Shown here piece by piece: positions 9,133-17,623 of a stretch of 64,000 bases of DNA (position 1 is its first letter; each line of letters starts with the position of its first letter). Source of the DNA: QPIN01 sp965224575 (GTDB lineage Bacteria; Pseudomonadota; Gammaproteobacteria; Methylococcales; Methylomonadaceae); the NCBI GenBank assembly GCA_965224575.1, contig CBDCZQ010000006.1:1612001-1676000 (forward strand), in the 5' to 3' direction. Below the pieces are notes generated by a model. The model was given only the letters and a program-made list of their open reading frames with translations, was not told the DNA's origin and made no database searches. The position numbers and the translations under genes were made by a program.

Positions 9133-9240
9133 GAGTGAGGGTTTAATAACTTCCGCATTTTAACTGGCCTTTTTTTTAGCTCTACAGAAATGCTAACAAA
9201 ACTCTTCGCCAAGCTTACGGAAGTTATTAAATTCTCACTC
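9133..9240. repeat. Palindromic intergenic element, short member of family 1
   Basis: Two ends of about 23 bases form an inverted repeat with two mismatches: GAGTGAGGGTTTAATAACTT at the left against the complement of AAGTTATTAAATTCTCACTC at the right. The ends resemble those of the elements at 18732-18896 and 31042-31263 (G-A-x-T-G-x-G, then AATAACTT). The interior is shorter, as expected of a deletion derivative. It sits between two convergent genes, where its RNA could also fold as a terminator. Confidence 0.6.
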
Positions 9241-9264
9241 TTTGTTATGTTTAAGCCTATGTAT

Positions 9265-9705
9265 TTATTCTGTTTTTTTTGGTTCTGCTGCTTCAGGAGC
9301 ATTTTTAATTTTAACTAACCATCCGTCTTGAGCAATACAAGTCCCTCTCTGAGCTTTGACTCGAAGACGAATACGAGCATATTTCCCATTTAAAATGGCA
9401 GGTAAATTAGCGGATACCTGGTAAAAACTATTCTTATCAACAATATTTAATTTAAGAGGCTCATTTTTTGCGAACGCCGTGAGAGTAGTTGGATCAGCAT
9501 ATCCAGAAACAGTAAACTCAATTTCTGATTCAGGTTCAACTTCAGGAACAGGTTTTCCTTTAACTTGTTCTGGTGGATTCAAACCTTTAAATTTTGGTGG
9601 TTTGCATTCGTTATCAAGAGTACCTGGGTCATAAGCAAGGGCATTATTTGAAAATAGTATTATTCCTAAGATACTAAATTTTTTTAAGCTTTTTATTATT
9701 TCCAT
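9265..9705 (-). CDS. Secreted protein of unknown function
   Basis: The 146-residue product has a signal peptide (KKFSILGIILFSNNALA, cleavage after the A-L-A motif near residue 24). The mature region has two cysteines (DNECKPP and RGTCIAQ) that could form one disulfide, a proline/glutamate-rich linker (PEQVKGKPVPEVEPESEIEF) and beta-strand-rich stretches (KYARIRLRVKAQ). It is probably periplasmic. I do not recognise a family. It lies between two palindromic elements with no operon partner. Confidence 0.7.
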   Translation of the reverse strand: MEIIKSLKKFSILGIILFSNNALAYDPGTLDNECKPPKFKGLNPPEQVKGKPVPEVEPESEIEFTVSGYADPTTLTAFAKNEPLKLNIVDKNSFYQVSANLPAILNGKYARIRLRVKAQRGTCIAQDGWLVKIKNAPEAAEPKKTE

Positions 9706-10088
9706 AGTTTTATCTCAGTTGTAAATATTTATATAAACCAGTTGCTCACTATAATTCTGCGTTCAACTGATTTTTCTAGGATAGATCATTTGTGCTTCAC
9801 TTCAATATAGACTCTACTCATTTTTAAATAACAATTCAAGAATAGATGTATAAAGTTTTTTGATTACCAAAAAACGTGTTTGCCACAGTATTAGTTAAAC
9901 TTACTGGCTGCAGTACTTTAACTTCACTTTACACGTATAGTAGCTTACTATACGCACTTCAGCGGCTCCATGCGTTGCTCAACCACTTGTGTCTATACAG
10001 TCTTTGCTATCGATAAAAATCAACTTGCTATAAATTTCGCATCTGTGACCGCATGAAAAATATAGGAACAAAATGGTTTAAAATGAAT
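9706..10088. other. Intergenic region, mostly repeat remnants
   Basis: No gene is seen here. The left third is AT-rich leader for the secreted-protein gene. From 9891 on it is occupied by a compound palindromic repeat (described separately) that runs up to the 3' end of the HD-GYP gene. A short ATG-started frame beginning at 10053 is antisense to the HD-GYP gene and is not considered real. Confidence 0.6.
9891..10057. repeat. Chimeric palindromic element: one end of family 3, one end of family 2
   Basis: Bases 9891-9917 (TTAGTTAAACTTACTGGCTG and on) match the right end of the element at 54497-54663. Bases 10006-10057 (CTATAAATTTCGCATCTGTG and on) match, in reverse complement, the left end of the element at 39924-40082. 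Between them lies a palindrome near 9933 (CGTATAGTA-GCT-TACTATACG). The stretch therefore looks like two half elements of different families joined at a palindromic centre. Confidence 0.6.
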
Positions 10089-11150
10089 TTAAGTTATTTG
10101 TACGACTTTTACAAACTCATCAAGATTTTCCAGCATTATATCAACAAGCTCAGGGTCAAATTGAGTGCCTCGATGCTTTTTAATATAATCAACAGACTCT
10201 TCAATACTCCAAGCCTTCTTGTAACACCGTTTATGAATCAATGCATCAAATACATCTGCCAAAGCAACTATCCGTCCATAAATATGAATATTATTCCCTT
10301 TCAATTGACGAGGATAGCCTAGACCATTCCACTTTTCATGATGTTCATGAGCAATAATAGCTGCTGCTTTAATTAGTCTACGTTTCGACCCGCAGAGTAA
10401 ATTATGAGCATTACTGGTATGACTCTTCATAATTTCAAACTCTTTTTCTGTAAATTTCCCTGGTTTATGAAGAATCTTGTAAGGAATGGTCATTTTTCCA
10501 ATATCATGCATAGGGGATGCATGGAATAGAGTGTCAGCATCTTCTTCATCTAGACTTGGATGATAATGTGCCAGTAAGGAGCATATTTCAGCTACTCGAC
10601 GGATATGTTTACCTGTTTCATCGGAAGTTGACTCCATTAATTCAGTCAACATCCAGATCATTTCCTTCTGATTATCTTCTAGTTCAGATAATAATTTTTT
10701 ATGCTGATAGTGTATTTTTGTTTGTAATGAAAGATTGTGTTTTTGAAGTAATTGTTTGGATCGATATAGTTGAAGATGAGTTCTTACTCTAGCAAGTAAT
10801 TCTGTAGCATGGAAAGGTTTAGTGATGTAATCGCAAGCACCTAGTGAAAACCCTTTATCAATAGAGTCTACATCTACTTTTGCAGTTAAGAAAATTATTG
10901 GAATATCCTGAGTGAGAGGGTTTTTTTTGATTTTTTTACAAACCTCGTAGCCATTCATACGGGGCATCATAATATCAAGCAAGATTAAATCAAACGCTTT
11001 AGGTTGCTTTTCTATCATGGCAAGAGCCTCTTCTCCCTGCATTGCAAAAGATAGTTCTTTATGCTCCTCTTTTAAAATATTTAGAGCCACTTTTATGTTA
11101 TCGACTACATCATCAATAACCAGAATGTGGGTATTATTTAGCATTTTCAT
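10089..11150 (-). CDS. Response regulator with HD-GYP output domain (predicted c-di-GMP phosphodiesterase)
   Basis: The 353-residue protein has an N-terminal receiver domain (residues ~7-125): the acidic pair in VIDDVVDN, the phospho-acceptor aspartate in LILLDIMMPRMNGYE and the lysine in DYITKPFHA. After a coiled-coil linker comes an HD-GYP domain with the HD pair in SPMHDIGKMTIPY. The signature HEHHEKWNGLGYP and the ALADVFDAL helix follow. Intact HD and GYP motifs predict hydrolysis of cyclic di-GMP to GMP, controlled by phosphorylation. The partner kinase is not in the window. The neighbouring flagellar genes and the PilZ protein at 59448 make a motility link reasonable but inferred. Confidence 0.93.
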   Translation of the reverse strand: MKMLNNTHILVIDDVVDNIKVALNILKEEHKELSFAMQGEEALAMIEKQPKAFDLILLDIMMPRMNGYEVCKKIKKNPLTQDIPIIFLTAKVDVDSIDKGFSLGACDYITKPFHATELLARVRTHLQLYRSKQLLQKHNLSLQTKIHYQHKKLLSELEDNQKEMIWMLTELMESTSDETGKHIRRVAEICSLLAHYHPSLDEEDADTLFHASPMHDIGKMTIPYKILHKPGKFTEKEFEIMKSHTSNAHNLLCGSKRRLIKAAAIIAHEHHEKWNGLGYPRQLKGNNIHIYGRIVALADVFDALIHKRCYKKAWSIEESVDYIKKHRGTQFDPELVDIMLENLDEFVKVVQIT

Positions 11151-11781
11151 TATTTATATCTTTTATTTATATTTAGAAAATGAGTGATTTGTCATCTATT
11201 TTAAGTCATAAATTCGGTAGTATAAACTAAGTTTTAGTCTAACCATATGGAATATATTAAATTTTTTTTGATATTAGGCTATACAGATGAATCAACACAA
11301 TAAATGGTGAAATCTGTCAGAGGAGGTTTGAGTTTTAGAGCGCCGGCAACCTGCCGTTTTCTTGACACTTGACTAACCTAAACAGGTTTCCTCAAAAAAA
11401 GTAAGAAATATCTGATGTTTAAAGTAGTGACTTAATTGTTCTGTGGGCGGTTAATAATTGCCACTTTATATTTTATGAAGTCTTTTTTATTAAAAGATTC
11501 AAGTTTGTGATAAGTGATGGTATTCCTTACTTTTAAAAGAAAATTGGTGAATTTTTAGTTTAAATTATTGTTTTTATAAGAATTAAAATTATTTTTATAT
11601 ACTTTATTTAAAATCTACCTTAAGAATCTCCACCATTTTGGATAGGACATTCAATAATCTCTTGGCTGATTAGTCCAATAATTTACCTTCAAAATTTATT
11701 TATCTTGCTGATTATAAATTCTTAATTAAGAATGGCACGAGCTATGCTAGTAACGTAAGTAACAAAACTTAGGTACTAACG
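11151..11781. other. Intergenic region between HD-GYP gene and flagellar cluster
   Basis: About 630 bases without a convincing gene. It is very AT-rich and holds the divergent leaders of the HD-GYP gene and flgB. A GC-richer patch near 11335-11360 (GCGCCGGCAACCTGCCG) has a small stem and could be a leftover terminator or regulatory RNA fold, but no known riboswitch pattern was recognised. The sigma-54 promoter at its right end is listed separately. Confidence 0.5.
11733..11748 (+). promoter_or_regulatory. Sigma-54 (-24/-12) promoter of flgB
   Basis: The sequence TGGCACGAGCTATGCT has the sigma-54 hallmark of GG and GC dinucleotides separated by exactly 10 bases, including the full TGGCAC -24 box. 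It lies about 35 bases before the flgB ATG. Rod and hook genes of polar flagella are commonly sigma-54 dependent under FleQ or its cascade. A FleQ-type activator with an intact GAFTGA loop is encoded at 62392. Confidence 0.8.
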
Positions 11782-12174
11782 ATGGCTATTAATTTTAACA
11801 ATGCATTGGGTGTTCACCCTCAAGCTTTAACTTTACGCGAAAAAAGAAGTGAGGTTCTTGCTTCTAATTTAGCAAATGCTGACACACCAGGCTATAAAGC
11901 GCGTGATCTGGATTTTCATGCGGTTTTAAAAAAATCTATGCCTGCATCTAATAATATGGAACAAACTCAACAAGGTCATTTTTCACCCAATGATCGATTA
12001 TTGGGCTCAACAATGATGTTTCGGAACCCTCAGCAAGCTTCTTTAGATGGGAATACAGTTGAGTCTCATATAGAACAAGCTAAATATGCTGAAAACGCAG
12101 TGCAATATCAAGCCAGTTTACAGTTTATTAATGGTAAATTTTCAGGACTGATGTCCGCAATTAGAGGGGAATAA
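11782..12174 (+). CDS. flgB: Flagellar proximal rod protein FlgB
   Basis: FlgB is a structural subunit of the proximal rod of the flagellar basal body in the periplasm. The 130-residue product has the N-terminal rod-family segment with VLASNLANADTPGYKARDLD near residue 28 and a C-terminal helix (YAENAVQYQASLQFINGKFS) for coiled-coil packing. It is the first gene of the flg run, downstream of the sigma-54 promoter and two bases before flgC. Confidence 0.95.
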   Translation: MAINFNNALGVHPQALTLREKRSEVLASNLANADTPGYKARDLDFHAVLKKSMPASNNMEQTQQGHFSPNDRLLGSTMMFRNPQQASLDGNTVESHIEQAKYAENAVQYQASLQFINGKFSGLMSAIRGE

Positions 12175-12176
12175 TT

Positions 12177-12593
12177 ATGCCGTCTATGAATATTTTTAAT
12201 ATTGCTGGCAGCGGGATGAATGCGCAATCATTAAGATTAAATTTGGTTGCCAGTAATATATCCAATGCAAATAGTGTCAGTAGCAGTATTGATGAAGTCT
12301 ATAAATCTCGACAACCTGTTTTTAAAGCAGAGCTGAAAAATGTGATGGATATGAACGATGCTTCTAGCAAAGTTAATGTTGCAGGCATTGTAGAAAGTCA
12401 AGCTCCGGCTGTTATGGAATATGCACCTCATCATCCAATGGCGGATGACAATGGTTATATTTTTAAGCCTAATGTTAATACTGTAGAGGAAATGGCAAAT
12501 ATGATGTCAGCATCACGATCATATCAAAATAATGTAGAGGTTTTAAATACAGCTAAACAGTTGATGTTACAAACCTTAAGAATGGGGCAATAG
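12177..12593 (+). CDS. flgC: Flagellar basal-body rod protein FlgC
   Basis: FlgC is a second proximal-rod subunit. The 138-residue protein has the axial-protein N-terminus (NIAGSGMNAQSLRLNLVASN) and the characteristic C-terminal motif with NTVEEMANMMSASRSYQNNV. A Shine-Dalgarno (GAGGGGA) lies inside the end of flgB. Length and order (flgB-flgC-flgD) are normal. Confidence 0.96.
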   Translation: MPSMNIFNIAGSGMNAQSLRLNLVASNISNANSVSSSIDEVYKSRQPVFKAELKNVMDMNDASSKVNVAGIVESQAPAVMEYAPHHPMADDNGYIFKPNVNTVEEMANMMSASRSYQNNVEVLNTAKQLMLQTLRMGQ

Positions 12594-12602
12594 GAGTAAA
12601 AA

Positions 12603-13280
12603 ATGGCATTAAATTCAATTGAAACTTATCGAGACTTAGGGTTAGCGCCTGTAGCAGCAGATAAGGTAGAAACTAAAAAACAAGAATTAGGACAAGAACA
12701 ATTTTTAAAATTGATGACCACACAAATGACTCATCAAGATCCAAGTAAACCGATGGAAAATGGAGACTTCTTGGCTCAGATGGCTCAATTCAGCACAGTA
12801 GAAGGTGTGAGTAGTTTAAATGATTCATTTGCTGAATTTGCAGGTTCAATAACTTCTGGTCAGGGATTACAGGCTGCAACCCTTGTGGGTAAATCTGTGA
12901 TGGTTCCTACTGACCAAGGTGTTCTTTCTGTCAATAATAATCTATCGGGAGAAGTTGCCTTAAAAGGACCAACAGATAATCTTAAGGTGACTGTATTAGG
13001 CCCAGATGGCTCTATTTTAAAGACCATTAATCTAGGGAAGCAGGATAAAGGCAATATAGAATTTGAATGGGATGGTTTGTTAGAAGACGGAACTCAGGCT
13101 AGCCCGGGAACCTACAAAATAGCAGCAGAATCAATTATTGATGGAGAAAATACCGTTTCTCAAACGCTTATTAGTGCAGAGGTAAAAAGTGTCGCGTTGG
13201 GAGCAGGGGCTGATGGAGTGTCATTAGAATTGGCGGGTTTGGGTAAAGTTAAATTTAACGAAATTAAGAAAATATTTTAA
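12603..13280 (+). CDS. flgD: Flagellar hook assembly scaffold FlgD
   Basis: FlgD caps the growing hook and is discarded when the hook is complete. The 225-residue product has the conserved N-terminal FLKLMTTQMTHQDPSKPMEN, then QMAQFSTVEGVSSLN. After these comes the FlgD Ig-like/tudor region containing LLEDGTQASPGTYKI. It lies between flgC and flgE as usual. Confidence 0.95.
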   Translation: MALNSIETYRDLGLAPVAADKVETKKQELGQEQFLKLMTTQMTHQDPSKPMENGDFLAQMAQFSTVEGVSSLNDSFAEFAGSITSGQGLQAATLVGKSVMVPTDQGVLSVNNNLSGEVALKGPTDNLKVTVLGPDGSILKTINLGKQDKGNIEFEWDGLLEDGTQASPGTYKIAAESIIDGENTVSQTLISAEVKSVALGAGADGVSLELAGLGKVKFNEIKKIF

Positions 13281-13291
13281 GGAGAATAATT

Positions 13292-14662
13292 ATGGGTTTT
13301 TCAGTAGCATTAAGCGGCTTAAGTGCGGCTTCTAAAGATTTATCCGTCACTGGGAATAATATTGCAAATGCAAATACTGTTGGATTTAAAGAATCCAGAA
13401 CGGAATTTGCTGATGTTTATGCAGCAAGTATAAGTGGTGTTTCAAAAACGACAGCAGGAGCGGGTGTGCGTACTGCTAATGTTGCTCAGCAATTTAATCA
13501 AGGGAATTTAAATTTTACAGATAACAATTTAGATTTGGCGATTAGTGGGCAAGGTTTTTTCTCTTTAGCTGAAGATCCAGCCTCATCTAAACCTACTTTA
13601 TTTTCTAGAGGAGGGGAGTTTAAACTCAACAAAGATGGCTTTGTTGTCAATAACCAAGGTAGTTTTTTATTGTCATTTAAACCCAATGGAACAACTGTTG
13701 ACGAAGGGTTTAGTGAGGGTGTTTTTCAACCATTAAAAATTACAGCAGCTCAAGGAGCTCCAGTTGCAACAACAAAAATTGCCATAAGTACTAATGTGGA
13801 TGCTACTGAGATTTTGCCCGTTAATTTTCCTTCAACTACGACTGCAAGCCAGGTAGACCCGACTGACCCTAAAACTTATAATCATACTTCTTCGGTGACT
13901 ATTTATGATTCTCAAGGGAACTCTCACATAGCATCTACATATTATGTAACAAATAGAGAAAGTGGTGGAACTGGCACAGCAAATCAATGGGATGCTTATT
14001 TTTTTATTGATGGAGTTCCCTTTAATGCTGATGGTACTAAAGCTACTTTAGCAGACCCAAGTACAACACCAGCAACAGCAGTTCTTGCTCATGCACCTAA
14101 TAAACTTAACTTTGATGATTCTGGAGAATTAATAACTGACCCTGCACTAGGTGGTCAGCCAGCTAAAGTCGCAATTGGACCCATTGAATCAACAGACATT
14201 GATCCATCTTTAAACGTTGCAAAATTAAGTTTTACTTTTGATTATGGTGATACTTCGCAATTTAGTACCAGCTTTTCAGTGAAAGGCTTGTCTCAAGATG
14301 GTTTGCCCGCAGGTGATTTAACTGGGATAGATATTGATGATGAAGGTGTTGTAGCTGCTAAATTTAGTAATGGTGGCTCAGATATTTTAGGTAAAGTCGC
14401 CTTGACACGGTTTGCCAATCCACAAGGCTTAACTAAAAAAGGTGATACAGCCTGGAGAGAGAGTACCGCCTCGGGTGATGGTGTGCCTGGACAACCTGGT
14501 ACAGGTAGTTTTGGTAAGATTCAGTCGGGTTCATTAGAAGCTTCAAACGTTGATTTATCTGAACAATTAGTGCAGCTTATTATTGCTCAACAAGCGTACC
14601 AAGCCAATGCTCAGTCGATTACAACTGAGAAGACCATAATGCAGACAATACTTAATGCATAG
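13292..14662 (+). CDS. flgE: Flagellar hook protein FlgE
   Basis: FlgE is the subunit of the flexible hook. The 456-residue protein begins with ALSGLSAASKDLSVTGNNIA. It contains the family segment LDLAISGQGFFSL and ends with the axial C-terminus NVDLSEQLVQLIIAQQAYQ. The middle variable domain is serine/threonine rich, as is normal. A Shine-Dalgarno AGGAG precedes the ATG. The coding run to flgF is interrupted by 355 bases that contain a hairpin repeat. Confidence 0.96.
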   Translation: MGFSVALSGLSAASKDLSVTGNNIANANTVGFKESRTEFADVYAASISGVSKTTAGAGVRTANVAQQFNQGNLNFTDNNLDLAISGQGFFSLAEDPASSKPTLFSRGGEFKLNKDGFVVNNQGSFLLSFKPNGTTVDEGFSEGVFQPLKITAAQGAPVATTKIAISTNVDATEILPVNFPSTTTASQVDPTDPKTYNHTSSVTIYDSQGNSHIASTYYVTNRESGGTGTANQWDAYFFIDGVPFNADGTKATLADPSTTPATAVLAHAPNKLNFDDSGELITDPALGGQPAKVAIGPIESTDIDPSLNVAKLSFTFDYGDTSQFSTSFSVKGLSQDGLPAGDLTGIDIDDEGVVAAKFSNGGSDILGKVALTRFANPQGLTKKGDTAWRESTASGDGVPGQPGTGSFGKIQSGSLEASNVDLSEQLVQLIIAQQAYQANAQSITTEKTIMQTILNA

Positions 14663-15017
14663 TAAGTACATTACTTGGTATTGCTTATTAAAATATATGT
14701 TGGGTTAATGGCGAATGAGATTAATAGTGAAGTAAAGAATGTGTAGGTTGGGCTAACAGCTCTATCGTTAACCTAACATCTTTAGCAAAAGGATGTTGGG
14801 TTGCCGAAAAGACGGCAACCCAACCTACATATATTAGTCTGTTCCTTAGAACCAGTTCAATATTTACAGAATCTTTGTCTGTTATGCTTGGATAGTGTCT
14901 GACCCCCAATTTATTCTATGTAAACTTCAGGTTTTGCATTCTGTTTGTAGCTAACTGATAACAGTTTGCAGCGATTTTGAACAGTTTCTTAGATAATTTA
15001 TAAAAGAGATATTAGAA
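14663..15017. other. Intergenic break inside the flg cluster
   Basis: This 355-base gap contains the hairpin repeat at 14722-14829 and, after it, a leader for flgF. No sigma-54 (GG-N10-GC) or sigma-28 match was found before flgF, so the promoter driving flgF is not clear. Confidence 0.5.
14722..14829. repeat. Hairpin repeat (family 1b), copy in flgE-flgF gap
   Basis: TGTAGGTTGGG at 14742 pairs with CCCAACCTACA ending at 14829. An inner stem, GGGTTGCC-GAAAAGAC-GGCAACCC, lies near the right end. The same unit, including the preceding TAATAGTGAAGTAAAGAATG, recurs at 31092-31200 with scattered changes, which shows that it is a dispersed repeat and not a one-off terminator. In this copy the outer family-1 ends are missing. 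Confidence 0.7.
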
Positions 15018-15758
15018 ATGGATCGTAGTTTATTTATTGCCATGAGCGGAGCCAAGCAAACCTTGTTGGCTCAAGCTTCAAATGCCAATAATTTGGCAAA
15101 CACTCAAACCACCGGGTTTAAATCTGATTTTGAGCAATTTCGTTCTATGCCTGTCTTTGGCCCAGGTTTTCCTACCAGAGTCTATGCGATGACTGAAAGA
15201 CCCGGTTCAGATTTAAGTAGCGGATCGCTTCAGACGACAGGAAATGAGCTGGACATTGCAATAAAAGGTGAAGGCTGGCTGGCCGTTCAAGATGGAAATG
15301 GTAAGGAAGCCTATACTCGATCTGGCGATTTACAAATAACGCCTGAAGGTCAATTACTGACAGGCAATGGATTGCCGGTCTTTGGAGAGGATGGGCCTAT
15401 TGCAATTCCACCAGCAGAAAAAATCAGCATTGGTTCTGATGGAACCATCAGTATTATTCCTTTAGGAGGGAATGAGACAACATTGGCGGTTATTGATCGA
15501 ATTAAAGTGGTTAAGCCTGAATTGAAAAATTTAGAAAAGCTTAATGATGGGCTAATGCATACTAAAGATGGGGTTGAGCTAGAAGCAAGTGCAGATGTTA
15601 GTTTGATTCAAGGTGTTTTAGAAGGAAGTAATGTTAATGCTGTTTCTTCGTTAGTTGAAATGATTGAGCTGGCTAGAAATTTTGAGCTACAGGTCAAAGT
15701 GATGAAGACAGCAGATGATAATTCGGGTGTATCGGCCAAACTTATGACGATGGCATAG
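15018..15758 (+). CDS. flgF: Flagellar basal-body rod protein FlgF
   Basis: FlgF is a rod subunit. The 246-residue protein has the axial N-terminus (AMSGAKQTLLAQASNANNLA), the shared FlgF/FlgG central motif LDIAIKGEGWLAVQD and the C-terminal SSLVEMIELARNFELQVKVM. It is followed after 68 bases by flgG. Confidence 0.95.
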   Translation: MDRSLFIAMSGAKQTLLAQASNANNLANTQTTGFKSDFEQFRSMPVFGPGFPTRVYAMTERPGSDLSSGSLQTTGNELDIAIKGEGWLAVQDGNGKEAYTRSGDLQITPEGQLLTGNGLPVFGEDGPIAIPPAEKISIGSDGTISIIPLGGNETTLAVIDRIKVVKPELKNLEKLNDGLMHTKDGVELEASADVSLIQGVLEGSNVNAVSSLVEMIELARNFELQVKVMKTADDNSGVSAKLMTMA

Positions 15759-15826
15759 TAAATGCTTATTCAGTAATAAAAGAGTGAAGAAGACAAAAAG
15801 TTGTCATTTTATAGTAGGAGATTGTT

Positions 15827-16615
15827 ATGACAGAACGTGCATTATGGATTGCTAAAACGGGTTTAGATGCCCAACAAACAAGAATGGCGGTTATTTCGAA
15901 TAATCTCGCTAACGTAAATACGATCGGTTATAAAAAATCCAGAGCTATTTTTGAGGATCTGGTTTACCAAAATATTCGGCAGGTTGGTGCTCAGACTACA
16001 CAAAATACAGAGTTACCGACTGGCTTGCAACTGGGTGCGGGTGTTAGAACTGTTGCTACTGAAAAGTTACATTCTCAGGGCAATATGCAACAAACAGATA
16101 ATTCACTGGATATTGCAGTGAGTGGTCGTGGATATTTTCAAATCTTGATGCCGAATGGGGATATTAATTATACTCGTGACGGATCTTTCAAGTTAGACTC
16201 GAGTGGGCAAATAGTGACTGCAGGTGGAATGACTCTAGAGCCTAATATCACAATACCCGCTGATGCTTCAAGTATATCTATTGGACGAGATGGAACCGTT
16301 TCAGTTATCCAGCCAGGTAGTGCAGATTCTGTTGAAGTGGGACAAGTTCAATTAGCTGATTTTATAAACCCGTCGGGATTAAGCCCGATAGGAGAAAATT
16401 TGTTTTCTGAGTCTGTTGCTAGCGGAGCTCCTGCGACTGGAGTGCCAGGAGATGCGGAGTTTGGGTCTGTATTGCAGGGTTCATTAGAAACATCCAATGT
16501 TAATGTGGTTGAGGAATTGGTCAATATGATTGAAACGCAAAGAGCGTATGAGATGAATTCTAAAGCTATATCTACAACTGATGAAATGTTGTCATACGTG
16601 TCGCAGCAATTATAG
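15827..16615 (+). CDS. flgG: Flagellar distal rod protein FlgG
   Basis: FlgG forms the distal rod that crosses the peptidoglycan and outer-membrane rings. The 262-residue product, the standard length, has MAVISNNLANVNTIGYKKSR near the N-terminus and SLDIAVSGRGYFQI in the middle. It ends with the conserved VEELVNMIETQRAYEMNSKA. A good Shine-Dalgarno (AGGAG) precedes the ATG. Confidence 0.97.
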   Translation: MTERALWIAKTGLDAQQTRMAVISNNLANVNTIGYKKSRAIFEDLVYQNIRQVGAQTTQNTELPTGLQLGAGVRTVATEKLHSQGNMQQTDNSLDIAVSGRGYFQILMPNGDINYTRDGSFKLDSSGQIVTAGGMTLEPNITIPADASSISIGRDGTVSVIQPGSADSVEVGQVQLADFINPSGLSPIGENLFSESVASGAPATGVPGDAEFGSVLQGSLETSNVNVVEELVNMIETQRAYEMNSKAISTTDEMLSYVSQQL

Positions 16616-16629
16616 CAAATGGTATTAAT

Positions 16630-17304
16630 ATGAACTTTAAAAAATTAATGGTTATTGCTGCAATATTTTCTGTTTTAGTCGGTTGTGAATCCTTACCTAA
16701 AAGAGACCCTGCTTTTGCACCAGTACAAGCGGTAGATTTACGACCTCCTCAGACTGCAAATGGTTCTATTTATCAATCTGGCTATGATGTCCGTTTATTT
16801 GAAGATCATACTGCTAGACGAATAGGCGATATTTTGACGGTAAAACTGGCTGAAAAAATGGCGGCTAAGAAAAAATCAGACCTTGCCAGTGCTAAAGATA
16901 ATTCAATTTCAGTGACAGCACCAAATATTGCAGGTATTGATCCATCCTTACTATTAGGTAAAGATTTAAGTGCAACACTGGCATCTAATCATAAATTTTC
17001 AGGCAAAGGAGAGGCCAAGCAAAGTAACAGTTTAACTGGGAATATTAGTGTCACAGTCGTTGATGTTTTGCCTAATGGCAATCTAAAAATTCGTGGTGAA
17101 AAGCGAGTGACGCTTAATGACGGGAGTGAATATATTCGGTTATCAGGTATCGTCAGAACCATTGATATAGATGCTTCAAATACAGTTTTATCCTCTAAAA
17201 TTGCAGATGCAACAATGATGTATACCGGAGAAGGAACTGTTGCAGATTCAAATAAAATGGGGTGGTTTGCTAAGTTATTCTTAAGTCCGGTTTTTCCATT
17301 TTAA
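16630..17304 (+). CDS. flgH: Flagellar L-ring lipoprotein FlgH
   Basis: FlgH builds the outer-membrane L ring around the rod. The 224-residue product starts with a lipoprotein signal peptide with lipobox LVGC at about residue 19. The conserved L-ring segments are DHTARRIGDILTVKLAEKMA and, later, NGNLKIRGEKRVTLNDGSEY and LSGIVR. Its stop is 11 bases before the small FlgI-like gene. Confidence 0.95.
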   Translation: MNFKKLMVIAAIFSVLVGCESLPKRDPAFAPVQAVDLRPPQTANGSIYQSGYDVRLFEDHTARRIGDILTVKLAEKMAAKKKSDLASAKDNSISVTAPNIAGIDPSLLLGKDLSATLASNHKFSGKGEAKQSNSLTGNISVTVVDVLPNGNLKIRGEKRVTLNDGSEYIRLSGIVRTIDIDASNTVLSSKIADATMMYTGEGTVADSNKMGWFAKLFLSPVFPF

Positions 17305-17315
17305 AGGCAGGTGAT

Positions 17316-17621
17316 ATGAAAAGTTTTTTTATAGCTGTATTAGCAGTATTATTGACTTGCCAAACAAGTTTTGCAGATAGTACTCTTTCTGGGACACGAA
17401 GTGCTCGGTTAATGAACTATAGCTTGCTTGTTGGGATAGGCAAGTCCAAGTCTAAAGAAAAAATTAATAGAAAAAAGATGCGTAGCATGATTGCTAGACT
17501 TAGTCGGGCTCTCCCGGCAAAAGTGAGCCAGAAAGCCAAACGTAATCAAGAGGAAAGCTTAACTCTTTCTTCAGTAGAAAATAAAATTCAATCTATTAAT
17601 GATATATTGTTAGAGGAGTAG
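17316..17621 (+). CDS. Mini-FlgI: secreted protein resembling only the FlgI N-terminus
   Basis: This 101-residue protein has a signal peptide (FFIAVLAVLLTCQTSFA). It then has a segment that lines up with the beginning of the FlgI encoded next door: ARLMNYSLLVGIGKSKSKEK against NQLIGYGLVVGLNKSGDKTK, and MRSMIARLSRALPAKVSQKA against MRSMLARLGLTLPPGVDPKS. After about residue 75 the similarity ends and a short polar helix follows. It is tightly spaced between flgH (11 bases) and flgI (2 bases) with its own ribosome site, and the frame is intact. It looks like a partial tandem duplication of flgI that has been kept. Whether it is functional, for example as a P-ring chaperone or modifier, is unknown. 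Confidence 0.75.
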   Translation: MKSFFIAVLAVLLTCQTSFADSTLSGTRSARLMNYSLLVGIGKSKSKEKINRKKMRSMIARLSRALPAKVSQKAKRNQEESLTLSSVENKIQSINDILLEE

Positions 17622-17623
17622 GA

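Noticed and set aside
10053..10322. Plus-strand reading frame of 89 codons
   Set aside because: It starts inside the compound repeat and runs antisense to the HD-GYP domain, which is clearly coding.
11330..11400. GC-richer patch considered as a c-di-GMP or other riboswitch
   Set aside because: It lacks the conserved GEMM core elements and lies in the wrong place relative to either neighbouring gene.
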